From Chara braunii (taxonomy: Eukaryota; Streptophyta; Charophyceae; Charales; Characeae): DNA of 64,000 nt. The stretch covers positions 8,612,993 to 8,676,992 of the forward strand of contig BFEA01000004.1 in assembly GCA_003427395.1 (NCBI GenBank). The letters run 5' to 3'. How positions within the stretch are numbered: position 1 is the stretch's first letter; each line of letters begins with the position of its first letter. The translations under genes were made by a program, and so were the position numbers. This document shows, piece by piece, positions 1 through 10,456 of this stretch. A model generated the notes under the pieces. The model saw only the letters and a program-made list of their open reading frames with translations, was not told the origin of the DNA and searched no databases.

Positions 1-231
1 ATCTTCTATGCGATAATTAGGCAATAAGTAATGATTTACAATAGTAGAAAATTGAAAGAACCTCTTTCTGTGACTCAATTTTTTTATTTTATTTAGGATG
101 GTTCTATTTTTATTCCAAAAATGATAGAATTGATTTTTAAAACAAACTGAATGAAAAATAAAAAGATGAGGTAAAATATTATAATAGAAATTGCCAATAT
201 CTTATAAAAATAAGCAATGAAAAACGTGATG

Positions 232-612
232 TCATCCATACTTTTCAGTCATAGATAAACAATTAGTTGGACAATATTCAACACAATTTCCACAGAAAAT
301 ACATACTCCAAAATCAATGCTATAATTTTGTAGCTTTTTTTTTCTAATATCTTGTTCAAAATTCCAATCAACTACAGGTAGATTAATAGGACATACTCGA
401 ACACATACTTCGCAAACAATACATTTATCAAATTCAAAATGAATGCGTCCTCGAAAACGTTCAAATGTTATCAATTTCTCATAAGGATATTGAAGAGTAA
501 TAGNTGATCGATTTATATGATTGAGAGTAACTATAAATCCTTGACCTATATATCGAGCAGCTCGAAAAGATTCTTGACTATAATTTTTTAAACTATTCAT
601 AAAAGTAAACAT
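232..612 (-). pseudogene. ndhI: ndhI, NADH dehydrogenase-like complex subunit I (3'-broken)
   Basis: NdhI is the two-[4Fe-4S] ferredoxin-like subunit of the thylakoid NDH complex, which passes electrons from ferredoxin toward plastoquinone. Both cluster motifs are visible: [12 protein letters not shown] near residues 64-75 and [12 protein letters not shown] near residues 104-115. The N-terminal half has the family signatures [17 protein letters not shown] and [14 protein letters not shown]. The frame ends with a TGA right after MTEKYG, whereas plant NdhI proteins continue for roughly 40 more residues, so the C-terminal tail is missing. It lies just downstream of ndhA, as in the plastid ndhH-ndhA-ndhI operon. 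One N falls in codon 37. The product is probably not made from this nuclear copy. Confidence 0.88.
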
Positions 613-705
613 AGAATAGATAGAAGATATAGATATAAGATATTAGATAAATATAGTATAGACAAAATATACATATAGTATTAGATAAAATCCAAAAAAT
701 CAGTA

Positions 706-1270
706 TTATAAAAGTTCAAATAATGTAAGTTGAAAAGAAGCTGTGAGTAATAAATTGCCCATTGCCATAGGAAGTAAAAACTTTCATCCAAGATCTAGAA
801 GTTGATCAATACGGATTCTNGGTAAAGTCCATCGTGCTAGAATANCAAAAAAAATAAACAAATANGTCTTAGCAAGTGTAATACTTATATGTATTATTGG
901 AACTATAAGTTCTAATATTAAATTACTTGAAGCCAATGGTAAACTAATTTTATACATAGAAATAAAGGATATTAGAGTAGTAGGAATAGGGAAATTCCAA
1001 CCTCCTAAATAGAGCACTACAACAAATAAAGATGAGACTAATAAGTTTAAGTATGAAGCAACATAAAAGATTCCAAATTTTATACCAGAATATTCAGTAT
1101 GATAACCTGCTACTAATTCTTCTTCAGCTTCTGGCAAATCAAATGGTAATCTTTNANATTCTGCTAAGGATGCTATAAAAAAAGTAATAAAACCAACTGG
1201 CTGNCGCCATATATTCCANCTGAAAATCCCATATTGACACTGTTGTTCAACAATCTCAGAAGTACTCAAA
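706..1270 (-). pseudogene. ndhA: ndhA exon 2, NADH dehydrogenase-like complex subunit 1
   Basis: NdhA is a membrane subunit of the plastid NDH complex at the quinone-binding side. Exon 2 is recognisable by [17 protein letters not shown], then [20 protein letters not shown] with hydrophobic helices, and RWTLxRIRIDQLLDLG. A TGA at 784-786 interrupts the frame exactly where the family has a conserved Trp (LGWKFLLP). Reading through it gives the expected C-terminus LLPMAMGNLLLTASF and a TAA ending at 706. A single TGG to TGA change therefore separates this from an intact exon. Exon 1 is not in the window. Seven Ns lie in the exon. The first codon is an exon boundary, not a true start. Confidence 0.88.
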
Positions 1271-1784
1271 GTATTACATAATTATAGTTGATAAAAAGAT
1301 ATAATTTTTATCTCTACTACAGAACCGTNNATGAAACTTTNATNTCATACGGCTCCTTAATAACTAAAGATATAAAAAATAGAAACGAGAATAATCAAGA
1401 TATATAAATGATATAAATACAAAAGAGATTGAACAAGTGAAGTAAGTAATAATANAGTAAACAAATCATACAATATGATAATACGTATATATACGTATTA
1501 TCATATTGTATGATTTGTATNATATTGTATGATTTTTTTACTNTATTCTTTATTGTATATTCTATTATATTTGATCTCATAGTTATATTCTTATTTATTT
1601 CATTTCATTCGTTTTCTTCAATAATCAAGATTCTGTCATTATATTGATTGGCATTTTATTTCTCAATATATTCTATGTATTATTTGCAATATAGATAGAT
1701 GAATAACAATATGAAATTATATTGTCATTCTCTTTTATTTACATTATTGTTTTATTTATGAATTCTTTATCCTATAATATATCG
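1271..1784 (-). other. ndhA group II intron, 3' part with domains V and VI
   Basis: On the minus strand, 1355-1321 reads as a group II domain V hairpin: GAGCCGTATGA, a loop with AAAG, then TTCAT and ACGGTTCT. Four of the fifteen Ns of the plastid segment sit in this hairpin. Immediately downstream, 1320-1275 folds as domain VI (GAGATAAAAA paired with TTTTTATC), followed by the exon 2 junction. The rest of the intron, to about 1784, is AT-rich and includes a long palindrome. The 5' intron half is missing. Confidence 0.8.
1461..1518. repeat. 58-bp perfect palindrome in the plastid intron
   Basis: Bases 1461-1518 form a perfect inverted repeat centred at 1489/1490 with no loop other than the TATATA centre. 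A partial further copy (ATATTGTATGATTT) follows at 1522-1535. It would form a long hairpin in RNA, plausibly in intron domain IV. Confidence 0.85.
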
Positions 1785-1902
1785 TCACAAATAGAACTGC
1801 CCGGTAAACCGTAGGCAGAGAGACAGAAGAGGACAACAAACGAGGGGCTGTGACAAACTGTTTCGTCGGAGTTTCACCGACTCATCAGGAGGCTGAACCC
1901 TA

Positions 1903-1934
<32 letters not shown>

Positions 1935-2593
1935 TGCTTTCTTCCTCCTACCGTCCATCGCTCCTCCTTCCCTTCCAGAGCTCTTCACCTTCTTCTGGGT
2001 ATGCGAGAGAGAGAGAGTTGAGAGTTGAGATTGGTTGACACTGGACCACAGACCCACATTGGACAGGGACACTGAGGAGCCTATTTGGAGACTTCCGAGT
2101 GACATTTGAGTTGACGACGTCTCCATTTGTCCTCCTTTGTCGTGTCTTCCCCCTCCTCTTCATCTATGGATGTTTGCTGGTCTGGCGCCCTTCGTCTGTG
2201 TATTGGGCTCCAGGACCCCTCTCACCCTGCCTGACGGTGATGAGTGTGCTGGAGTCAGTCCGTGTCCTTTGAGTCAGATCATGGTATATCAGTCTTCCAC
2301 TGCGCTATCTGTGCTCTATCTCTTTGGATCGGTTCTTGGTTCTGATCTATATCCTTACAGGCATGTGACAGTTGCTCAGCTGCTGCTTACACCTACTGAC
2401 GAGGTAAGTTTTTGAATTGGTATTTGCAAATCACTTCCCCTATAATGCTCTGTCTGTTCTGAAGGGTCTTTTTCTATCCTTGAGGGATGTCTCACTAATT
2501 GTGAGGTTGAGTTTCACTTTTGAGCATCTCTCGGAGAGACGAAAGTCAGGATGATAACAGTTCTGTGTAGGATTGAGTGTGTCCGCTGAGATA
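1785..2593. other. Unassigned nuclear sequence with TA/GA microsatellite
   Basis: No gene is supported. A (TA)n(GA)n run lies at 1902-1934. Short frames on both strands lack recognisable motifs. A splice-donor-like GTAAGT at 2404 on the plus strand has no supported exon. Confidence 0.5.
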
Positions 2594-2704
2594 GAAAACA
2601 CCCTATAGTTTGTCCTTTGGGACGTCAGTTAAAATTGGAACAATACAGAGAAGATTAGCATGGTCCCTGTGCAAGGACAGCCAAAAAAAGAAAACACCCT
2701 ACAG
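2594..2704 (+). pseudogene. U6 snRNA retrocopy 1 with target duplications
   Basis: Bases 2609-2689 resemble U6 snRNA: GTCCTTTGGGAC, TTAAAATTGGAAC, then ATACAGAGAAGATTAGCATG. The copy is mutated and stops in an A-rich tail without the full 3' end. It is bounded by a 15-bp direct repeat with one mismatch (2594-2608 and 2690-2704, GAAAACACCCTAYAG). No plant U6 USE/TATA promoter precedes it, so it is a retropseudogene. Confidence 0.88.
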
Positions 2705-3462
2705 AACACTGCTGGATCTTTTTTTTTTTTTTTTTTCCCTTTCGGTTCTTATTCCTCGGGCAAGTCGTAAAAACAGTTTACATCACTGAACTCACCCACG
2801 CCCCCTTCCGTCTGGCCGAAGGGTCCCTGAACAGCATTGATTACTCCATCAACATGGGGCATTGACTGTCAGCTTGCCTTTCTCTGAGTTTCCTCTCAGA
2901 TCCTTCAAGCAGAATCTGTCAGTTAGATGATACAGCTAGAAACCCAAAGACCTGCTGTCTGAGTTGAGATCGAAGGAACTCATGTCGCCCTGAGGTCCTG
3001 CTGCTCTTCCTGATCGGGAGTTGTCCTTCTCTGGGGGATCGACGAATTGTGCCAGTCCTTCCATCTGATTTGTAAGCCTGGACTAGCCACACTCTGTAAA
3101 AGTTGGATATCAATTCTTCCTGTTTCTCTGGATTTTGCTGAGCTTGGAGGACCTTCTTCCATTGGCACCGGATATCGGTCTCCATGAACAGTTTCATAGT
3201 CTCCCATGCTTGCTCAGTCGTATTGGTAGTCTTGTCGATTGTCCTGTTGCATCTCTCCTTCCAAATGACCCACAGTGTTATCTTCCTGATTATTCCGAGC
3301 CAGACGCGCTCCGATTTGTGGGAAAGAGAGGGGGTGTAGGAGAATTTGGATTGGGTGTTTGGGTAGGGAAGAGGGAAATAAGCGGTCCCAGAGCGCTGAA
3401 GCTCTTGCCCACAGGTCAGTAGCGAGTTGACACGTGATCAGACAGTGTACTATATCCTCCTG

Positions 3463-3738
3463 TTAATTATAGGAGCATACCATCCATTGGTCTGAACTGT
3501 TCGGATCGCTGTTCTTTCTTCGAACATGTAGCCAGGCATTCACTGTGAGGGCATTGCAGGTGATCAGCCATTGGAGACTTCTTATCTTGACTGGGCAAAT
3601 TGACTTGTACTTTCGCCAAGGGAGTTCCGAAATTGGTTCTATTTTTTGTCCAAGCAATTTGGTCCATCTTTCTTTGATTACTGGCTCGGGGTCTTTGGTT
3701 CTTAGAAGCTTTCTGTATCCCACCTTAACTGTGTACAC
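3463..3738 (-). pseudogene. LINE ORF2 zinc-binding (zf-RVT) remnant
   Basis: The conserved zf-RVT segment PVKIRSLQWLITCNALTVNAWL is present, but the Cys/His cluster that should follow is eroded. The order relative to the RT part is correct for the minus-strand element. Confidence 0.7.
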
Positions 3739-4125
3739 TGTTATCTGAAAGGGGGTCTTACATAATCTTTAGCTTCTGAGGGCCTCATTGTCTTGGATTG
3801 CTATGTCCGTGTGGAATATTATTTTCGGCCAACTTCCCATTACTCTCAGCTTTCTTAACGTGTAGGAGTTCAGGGTTACTTCTTGTGGGTCGGTCTTGTA
3901 AATGACGAGGGATTTGGGGTTTGATCGATCTATGGGGAAGGAGATAGCCGGGCCGGGAGATCTGCGATAGAATTGATACGCTTTCACTGGTACTGTTTCC
4001 TGTGTCAGCAGTCCCCATTCCCCTGCTTTCCACGAAAAGTCTTCTTTCAAGAGCTCTTTCCAACTATCAGGGATGCTGTTGACCAGGGCTGACAGGTTCT
4101 CTTCCCGGCTGTGACAACCCTTTAG

Positions 4126-5265
4126 TTAAGCTTTTAACTGGTTCTCATCGATCCAGTCTTTTTTCTCTTCGTCCCAGATGTGACTTACCTTCCAAATCCC
4201 GTGCCGAATCCAGGAAAGCCATCTCTGACCTCCTGCTAACGACAGTGGCTGGTCTCCTGCATCTTTGACGTTCTGGTTCCCGAAGAGAGGCTGCTGCAAC
4301 ACCTCTTCCTTGGATTTGGGTTTCTTATCGTGTTTAGGCATTATCTCCCTCCAAATCCTGATAAGTGGTGTCCAATAAGGAGTGGGGGGATGTGCATCGT
4401 CTCGCTGTGAGGTTTCTCGGTGTCTTCTCCTACCGGTTTTCAGTGTCCAATCCTTGTTCATTACCCTGAAGAGGCCCGCCATATTATCTGGGGTCTGAAC
4501 TGAGGCTAAGGATCTAATACTATCCATGGCTAGTTTCTGCCACGCCAACCTGGGTTGGGTTAGTAGCTTAACTACCCATTTGATCTGCAGAGCCTTGGTT
4601 TCTTGTCTGGGATCGATTATCCCGAGTTCCCCCTTTGACGACCTCTTGGTTATGTAATGCCAGGCTATTTTAGGAATGTACTTCATTTTATTAGGGTCAC
4701 CTGACCAGAGGTATGCCCTCGCTCTGCTGTTCAGTTCCTTAACAGTTGGATCCGGTATCATCGCGAAGATGGACGTATTGATTGTTAAAGCTCGTCCTAG
4801 CATTGAGGTGAATGTGTTGCCCCATCTTCCCATTCTGTTTATTTGATTCATTAGCAGGTTCTGTGCCATTTGTGGGGATGGGCCCTCCTTGGCAAACATG
4901 ATTCCCAGGTATCTCGTTGGGTTCTCGGGGCTCTCCCAGGTCATTTCTGCTTCTGGGCCTGCCATTGGAGGTAACTCCTCCGACAACCACCACCCCACCG
5001 TTTTCTTCCAGTTTATCTTCATTTCTGAATCTAACCTGAACACTTTCATTGCCCTGACTATTGCTCTTACTGAGGAATCTGATGCCCTAATGAGGATAGT
5101 GAGATCATCTGCGAACATTAGCACTGTTGGGAACTGGATATGGTGGGGTGAACCGGTGTTGAGCTCGGGAGGTCTGTCAATCGAGGGCTCCTTGCACAAA
5201 AACGATGCTATGGCTTCCATCACGAACAGGAAGATCGGCGGGGCTAGGGGATCACCTTGCCTCAT
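4126..5265 (-). pseudogene. LINE ORF2 reverse transcriptase, C-terminal half
   Basis: The frame starts inside the RT domain: RQGDPLAPPIFLFVMEAI is the conserved segment before the catalytic motif, followed by LMFADDLTILIRAS, in which the F-A-D-D core supplies two catalytic aspartates. Then come INWKKTVGWWL, RYLGIMF and the thumb-like GRALTINTSIFAMIP, all typical of plant LINE ORF2. The end of the frame (KWVVKLLTQPRLAWQKL and onward) matches the copy at 25.8 kb. The Met at the start is not a true initiator: this is a 5'-truncated copy. No product is expected. Confidence 0.85.
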
Positions 5266-5285
5266 TGACCGACATAAACTTTGTC

Positions 5286-5839
5286 CTCAGAACCTCCCAA
5301 GGGGAAGTGCCGGATTTTGCCCAGTTAGAATGTTACAGACCCATCTAGGGCTTGATCCCTGGTCCGCGGGTTACCACCTGCCAGGCTGCTACTCTATTTT
5401 TTTGGAGTCTCTGATCTCCGGTTCCTGACTGTTGGCGCCCTGTGCAGTTGGCGCCCATTCTCAAATCCCGCCTCTGGCACTTTCGGATTTTGATGCTTGG
5501 CGCCATCTGACATTCTGGCGCCCAGGCTCAGACCTTCAATTTTCAGTTCAGCCCCGAGGCAAATTGCACTTCTCAGACTCAACTTGAGTTCGGTACTTAA
5601 GACCGGACTCAAGCTCAGTTCGGGGATTCAGTCTTCGGCCTCAGTGCTTGTGCTTCAGTGTGACTTGCTGCGACATTGTGTTCCGAATCCAAGATTGCGA
5701 CTTTGAGACTTTGCGCCTTTGCCACTTTGTGTCTGTGTCCGTCGAGTCGTGTCGAGTCCGTGTCGAGTCGAGTGAGCGTGTGTGTGTGTTCTTACTCCCT
5801 CCCTCTATTCCCTGACCTTGCTGCTCTGCCTCTGCCCCA
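5286..5839. other. Unassigned, with repeated GGCGCC motifs
   Basis: No gene supported. TTGGCGCC-type motifs recur at 5434, 5451, 5501 and 5517, and GT/GTCGAGT-rich repeats lie at 5735-5795. Possibly the 3' UTR side of the coiled-coil gene on the minus strand. Confidence 0.35.
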
Positions 5840-5889
5840 TCACATAGAAGATCTAACATTTTTCTGCTTTGAAGTTTGAACAGCAGTCT
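5840..5889 (-). CDS. Coiled-coil gene, candidate last exon
   Basis: On the minus strand a pyrimidine-rich acceptor (TTGCTCTCACTAG) is followed by two bases that complete the codon split at the end of the 5961-6184 exon, giving Glu. The frame then reads TAVQTSKQKNVRSSM and stops (TGA at 5840-5842). The intron between would be only 71 nt, unusual beside the giant introns elsewhere in the gene. Phase and helix-like residues fit, but the exon is short; treat as tentative. Confidence 0.35.
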
Positions 5890-5960
5890 CTAGTGAGAGC
5901 AAAGTTGCAAACAGAACGTCTATCTTCGGGGAGGTCACTGAGAAACATGGAGAAACTTAC

Positions 5961-6184
5961 CCACAGCCTCTAAATCATTGCGGGCGGTTGAAGGATCAAG
6001 TTGACCTCTCTCGTAATGGTAACCCTCATCTTGAACTTCTACCTGGACCGCCATGTCTACCAAAGTGATGCTCGGCTTGGCATGAACAGATGAATTGAGT
6101 GCTGCTAGTTCCAGCTCTGCAGAGAGAAGCTTTTGTTTGAGCTCAGACTCCCTGGCATCTTGCTTAGATCTTTCAGCATCAACC
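5961..6184 (-). CDS. Coiled-coil gene, exon (74 codons)
   Basis: Acceptor TTTTTGCAG and donor GTAAGT bound a 224-nt open exon. It starts with one base of a split codon and ends with one base (phase 2 in, phase 1 out). The product begins as coiled coil (ERSKQDARESELKQKLL, then AELELAALNSS) and turns into a less helical segment, VDMAVQVEVQDEGYHYERG. This looks like the C-terminal end of the rod. I do not recognise the family. The incoming phase fits only a GC donor in the upstream exon at 7653. Confidence 0.75.
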
Positions 6185-7018
6185 CTGCAAAAACATTGGT
6201 GCACAGTGTTTACAAAACAGGGCAAACTTGGCAAAGCCATTTAAATTTTAAATCGTCTTCCGACTCTGAGTATCCAAGGTACTACTGCAATACCCCTGTG
6301 CTATCGGGAAAAATATTTAATAAACTTAAATAAAGTAGAAAAGAAGAATGAAGACAAAAGCAGCAAACAAAAAATGAAGAAAACAAAAACCAAAAAACAG
6401 CTGAGCAGACGCCGATAACCCCTAAGGCCCTTGCCCCAAAGACCCTTGCCCTTCAACAATCGAACCCTCATGTCAAGACCCCACTTTTCACCTCCTTGGG
6501 AAAGCTCCCCCCACCCTGTCAGACACTGAGCCCAGCTGGTCCACCAAATTTTCCTGAAAAATTACGCAGCACATTATCAAAGTAAACATCGGGAAAACCT
6601 CTTTTACGGAGCTCAATCTTCAGAGTGAACAAGAAAAAGCCACCAGGGTAAGTGAAGCCCCCCCTTGAGGAAGTACTGGGCACCAAGTGGAGCCTAGCCC
6701 ACTACCCAGTGGCCCAGCCGGGCAGGTACCTGGGTTGAGACCCAGGCCGGTAGGGACTGGCTATTGGGAGGTCCAGACCCCGGCCTGAGCAGAGACAAAA
6801 GGAGCGGAGACCGGGCCATAATCAGATGGATAGACGGCGGTATCTGGTTTGGGCGCTGGCAGTGCGCAGAGTGGAAATGCCTGTGCCAGTGAGAGCAGTG
6901 TGCACATGTGCCATAGCTCTGGTAGCTGGCTTAGCTCAGGGAAGAGGTGGCAGGTGGTTCGGGTAGGTTGGGAGAAGGGGAGCGGCAGTGGGAGCTGGTG
7001 GATGCTTACCTGGTGTTG

Positions 7019-7090
7019 GCCAACGAACACCTACGTGATCAGACTCTTCAGCGGGCCAACGAACACCTACGTGATCAGACTCTTCAGCGA
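7019..7090 (+). repeat. 36-bp tandem duplication encoding a 12-residue repeat
   Basis: Two nearly perfect 36-bp units (7019-7054, 7055-7090). In one plus-strand frame they encode ANEHLRDQTLQR twice, followed by HLARRDVVRE and a stop. This could be a retroelement gag fragment or an accidental open frame in the intron. Confidence 0.7.
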
Positions 7091-7652
7091 CATCTGGCAA
7101 GACGAGATGTGGTGAGAGAGTGAGAGGTATCACGCTTTCATTGTCTAGAGCCCTCAGTGTTCAGTATGTCCTTTGATGGATGTGGTCTCGGCTTCGTCAT
7201 TCTGCTTTCAAATTTCAATTCGGCATACTCAGGATTGGTCTTTTATGAGCTCTTTGCAATCTCAATTTTTTTTTGCTCTCACTTGCTGGTTCTTTGCATT
7301 CAGTTGCAGCTTTCAAACATCGAAGTTTAAACCGACCTTCAATCTACTTCTCAAGTCTTGCAGCAAACCAATCATCATCATCCAATATGTGTTCTCGCCT
7401 TATAATTCCCTTTGTCGATCACCCGGCTGCATATTCTTACTCATCCCTACATGCCAAAGACGATACAACCTCACCATGGACCACCGAAACATTTTGACAG
7501 GGGTAAATCCCGCCTGTCTGTCTGAGATAGTAAACCGGGATGGGCTTTCCGGGCTTCCCCAAAGGTGCCTTCCTGCGAAACTCTGGAAAAACGACCAGGG
7601 AACCTAAGACAGCCTCCACCAATAGTGCTGCTTGATTGCTATGGTCACATGC

Positions 7653-7726
7653 CTTTCCAATTGCTGGTTAAGCTCCTCTTCTCGGGTGTCAGACTCCTTA
7701 GAATATTCAGCAAACTTCTTTGCTGC
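7653..7726 (-). CDS. Coiled-coil gene, exon with GC donor
   Basis: The acceptor GTTCTGTTTCAG is followed by GCA GCA AAG, reading AAKKFAEYSKESDTREEE then LNQQLE. The exon enters in phase 0, matching the exit of the 9972 exon. No GT donor gives the phase needed by the next exon. The sequence AG|GCATGT at 7654-7647 resembles the AG|GCAAGT consensus of GC-AG introns, and leaves two bases that join the next exon's G to form Arg (LNQQLE-R-VDAERSK). The heptad pattern continues through the junction. A weak GT site at 7648 (CAT|GTGACC) would break the frame relation. Confidence 0.68.
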
Positions 7727-8837
7727 CTGAAACAGAACAAGCAAGAGTGAGCCCAACAGCGTTTGCTGCTGTACATCCAAAACGGAAACGAAGTAAAGAA
7801 TGCTCAGACATTTCCTTCTGTAACCTGATCAGCCAAGAGAGATCAAGTTCATTGAGCATAGGGAGAAAGCTGAAGAGTTCAAAGCTGAAACGGGAAGGCA
7901 ATCCTTGGCCGCAGGGATGAGGAAGACAGGCATGGCAGGACGAGCTGAACGGAAACAACACCACATCACCGAAAGAGAAAAGAGAGAATGCATGGGAATC
8001 AACGTAAAAACTGTAAAATATATTACCGACTCTGGTTCAGAACAGAAGAACTCAAAAAGTTTCTTCGAATACACACAACAGTTCTATTCATTTAACCATA
8101 AAACAAATTTGTTATGCCTATTCTCCGACATACAAAATCATTCAAAGATTTTCAACACCTTTGGGTGTTCCATGTGACTCTTGTGAGTCTTGTCACTTCA
8201 GCTAAAACCCAAGATCAAACTTCCATTTGGTGGAGCGGTTTTTTACAGAAAGAAGCTTCGCCATACGTACGATTCGGAGAGGACTGGAGTACTGCTGGCA
8301 TGTTTTTCTCAGTGGGGAAGTTTCACTCACTCTAATCTTACAATTAGAGGGGCCGTGTTCTGTCAAAGCCTGTCCGGATCTATCTAATCCTGTCTGCTCT
8401 CCATGCTATGCTTTCGCACCTCAGCGTCAGTAGAGACCCAGAAAGCTGCCGTCCCTTTTGGCGTTCCTTCTAATATCTATGAATTTTATTTCTACACTAG
8501 AAATTCCACTTTCGAAACCCGGGAAAAGCCGGCCCGAGGGAACCACTAGCTCGAGTTATGAGCATCTTTGAAAAGAATGGTTGAAGGCTCATGTACCGTA
8601 CAGCTAAAATGGAAACAAAATAGACGGGATGCAGGCAAGTGTCAGGCAGCGTCCAACTGACAGGGAGATCACCAGGAAGCGGACAGGAAAACAGAAGTCT
8701 TCCCTCCACAGCAGGGAGGGCCGCAATAGAAGACGAGGAAGAGTCACAACCAGCTCCCTGACAACAGTGGCACCCTCGAGAGATTCCAGTCTCTCACACC
8801 AATCTGGCACCTTATGTCAACAAGCATAGAGAGGGTT

Positions 8838-9058
8838 CTGAGAGGGACGGAAGGCAGAACTGACAGTCAATCCTACTGCCCAATGTGCAATCAATGCAGT
8901 CCAGTGGACGTTTTTGCCTTAACAGAAGGACACATTATGAGTATGCTGTTTGTATTCTCGATGATTTGCGGCCTTAAAAGTACCTGGACTGATGATTCCC
9001 CAAAAAGAAAGGAGCCAGGACCATCAGGCCTGTTTGGAAAAACGGGAAAAAAAAAAGA
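8838..9058 (+). mobile_element. LINE 3' tail (plus strand)
   Basis: The segment shares the LINE 3' UTR landmarks: ACTGACAGTCAATCC, GCAATCAATGCAGTCC, CTGGACTGATG, then AGGAGCCAGGACCATCAGG and an A-rich tail at 9047-9058. The upstream part of the element is not recognisable. Confidence 0.65.
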
Positions 9059-9971
9059 ACCCATAGCGACAAGGCTGCATCACAGAACAAAGGACAAACG
9101 GAGAAAGGAATACGGGGGTTGAGAGTGGAAGCGACAACAAAAGCAGGGAACAGACCATTCTCCGCCCTACCTAGAAAAGAAAGAATGGTATTCCCTTCGG
9201 CAGGGGCTGAATAGATTGACGACTTCAGATTTTCAACATCGTCGTTCGTCTCGGAATCAAACGAGAGGGACAGGAAAACGTGAGGTCAAATGGGAAAACA
9301 CTCCCTCCACTATCCCACTGTCACACACGTTGCATTGTTCATTTGTCACCGTCATGGACTGTGTGGTGTGATTGGCACACAAACCTCACAAGTGACACCA
9401 GATGCACATCAACTGGCAGTACAACACTGTAATTTGTAGTAACCGATCCATTTTCGATGTTTCTATCCACTGGCACAAGGAAACCAAAACGGTGCTAGCA
9501 TGCTGCCATTCCACTTCCAATATTACATACCCGTATTTGCTTGAATGTCATCTAATCAGGGTAGTTACAAAAGATGCGAAGCACAATTCGGAGTACCCGG
9601 GTGTTATTGTAGGGCGTTAAAACACCTGATCCCATTCTGACCTCGATCCGTGAAACATCTTATGCGATTATTATGTACCAATTTCTTTTGGGAGGCATCG
9701 GGACGCTCCATCCTGAAGCTACTCCATGCTGGGAGGCTATCTATTCAAAGTTCAAACGGAACATGTTGTCACACCACCACTGGCATGCTCCATTTTAATT
9801 TTGAAGTTTTCAACCCATCCCGAAGAAACTATCCTATGTTCCATTCTTCCCTGATAATAAAAATCATTAAATATGTCCATAGTACTCCATACCGAACAAG
9901 CAGTACAGCCGACATGATGACCCACATTCACCAAAGGTGCTCTTTGTGCTCGGCTCTGGAAGGCAAGTTAC

Positions 9972-10121
9972 CTGGTCGAGGTCCATCTGCAAGCTTTCTG
10001 AGCGCCGCCTCCACTCCTGTAGTTCCTTACGGGTCCTGTCCAGTTCTTCTTCCTGATGCTTGCACGCACTTTGTGCCTCTCTCGCCAATAAGATCCACTT
10101 TTGGCATTCGCAAACTGTCAA
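9972..10121 (-). CDS. Coiled-coil gene, exon (50 codons)
   Basis: The 150-nt exon lies between acceptor GGGCACAG and donor CAG|GTAACT, phase 0 at both ends. It encodes LTVCECQKWILLAREAQSAC followed by a charged rod, KHQEEELDRTRKELQEWRRR and SESLQMDLDQ. A stronger-looking acceptor (TTTTCTTTTAG) about 33 bases upstream would change the phase and break agreement with the previous exon. The exact 5' boundary is therefore less certain than the body. Confidence 0.72.
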
Positions 10122-10174
10122 CTGTGCCCACAACCATGCACCAATTTCAGTAAGTTCTAAAAGAAAATTACAAA

Positions 10175-10456
10175 CTAGGCTACCAGAGTGGCCCAGGACC
10201 ACTTGCCCGGCCGGGCCAAAAATAAAATAAATAAATAAAATAATTATTATTTTATTTTATATTTTAAGTTTGGTAAGGAATTTCGGTGTGACCCTGAGGC
10301 AAAAGTTGTTCAGTTTATTTTTCTGCACAAAATACTTTGTTTTCGGATTTTTTGGATTTTGTTGTTTTGTTTTTTGCTATGACCTTCCCCTGGTCCTTGC
10401 ACGGCCGGGCCGCCCGGGAAAACAGGCTGACCCGGGCGGCTTGGCTGGTAGCCTAG
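10175..10456. mobile_element. MITE-like element with CTAGGCTACCAG termini
   Basis: The 282-bp element is bounded by inverted CTAGGCTACCAG / CTGGTAGCCTAG, with internal GGCCGGGCC motifs near both ends. Its core (AAGGAATTTCGGTGTGACCC then TGAGGCAAAAGT) recurs inverted at about 22,530-22,590 and directly at 50,520-50,570. I could not settle the target duplication. A fragment of the left end recurs at 62,087. Confidence 0.65.

Larger units (their letters stand above)
1..1784 (-). other. Plastid-derived segment (ndhA-ndhI), probable NUPT
   Basis: This stretch is strongly AT-rich and carries, in plastid gene order on the minus strand, the ndhA intron 3' part, ndhA exon 2 and ndhI. It stops abruptly near 1784, where composition changes to ordinary nuclear sequence with GA/TA microsatellite. 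ndhA exon 1 is absent and both genes carry in-frame stops, so it reads as a plastid fragment inserted in nuclear DNA. Fifteen single N bases (504 to 1543) occur here and essentially nowhere else outside gaps. The alternative is an assembly chimera of plastid and nuclear contigs. The first 231 bases continue AT-rich with no convincing end of ndhI. Confidence 0.75.
2719..5285 (-). mobile_element. LINE remnant 1 (5'-truncated, minus strand)
   Basis: A poly-T run at 2719-2736 marks the poly-A tail of a minus-strand non-LTR retrotransposon. The 3' UTR (2737-2900) shares TGACTGTCAGCTTGCC and a GGCCGAAGGGTCC-type motif with the other LINE tails in this window. Upstream on the minus strand come the zinc-binding domain (3463-3738), a linker (3769-4063) and the RT C-terminal half (4126-5265). 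Frameshifts separate these parts. The 5' end is lost near 5285, so endonuclease and the early RT motifs are absent. Confidence 0.85.

Noticed and set aside
784-786. Reassigned TGA codon (Trp) in the plastid genes
   Set aside because: The segment also lacks exon 1 and has a truncated ndhI; decay after nuclear transfer is simpler.
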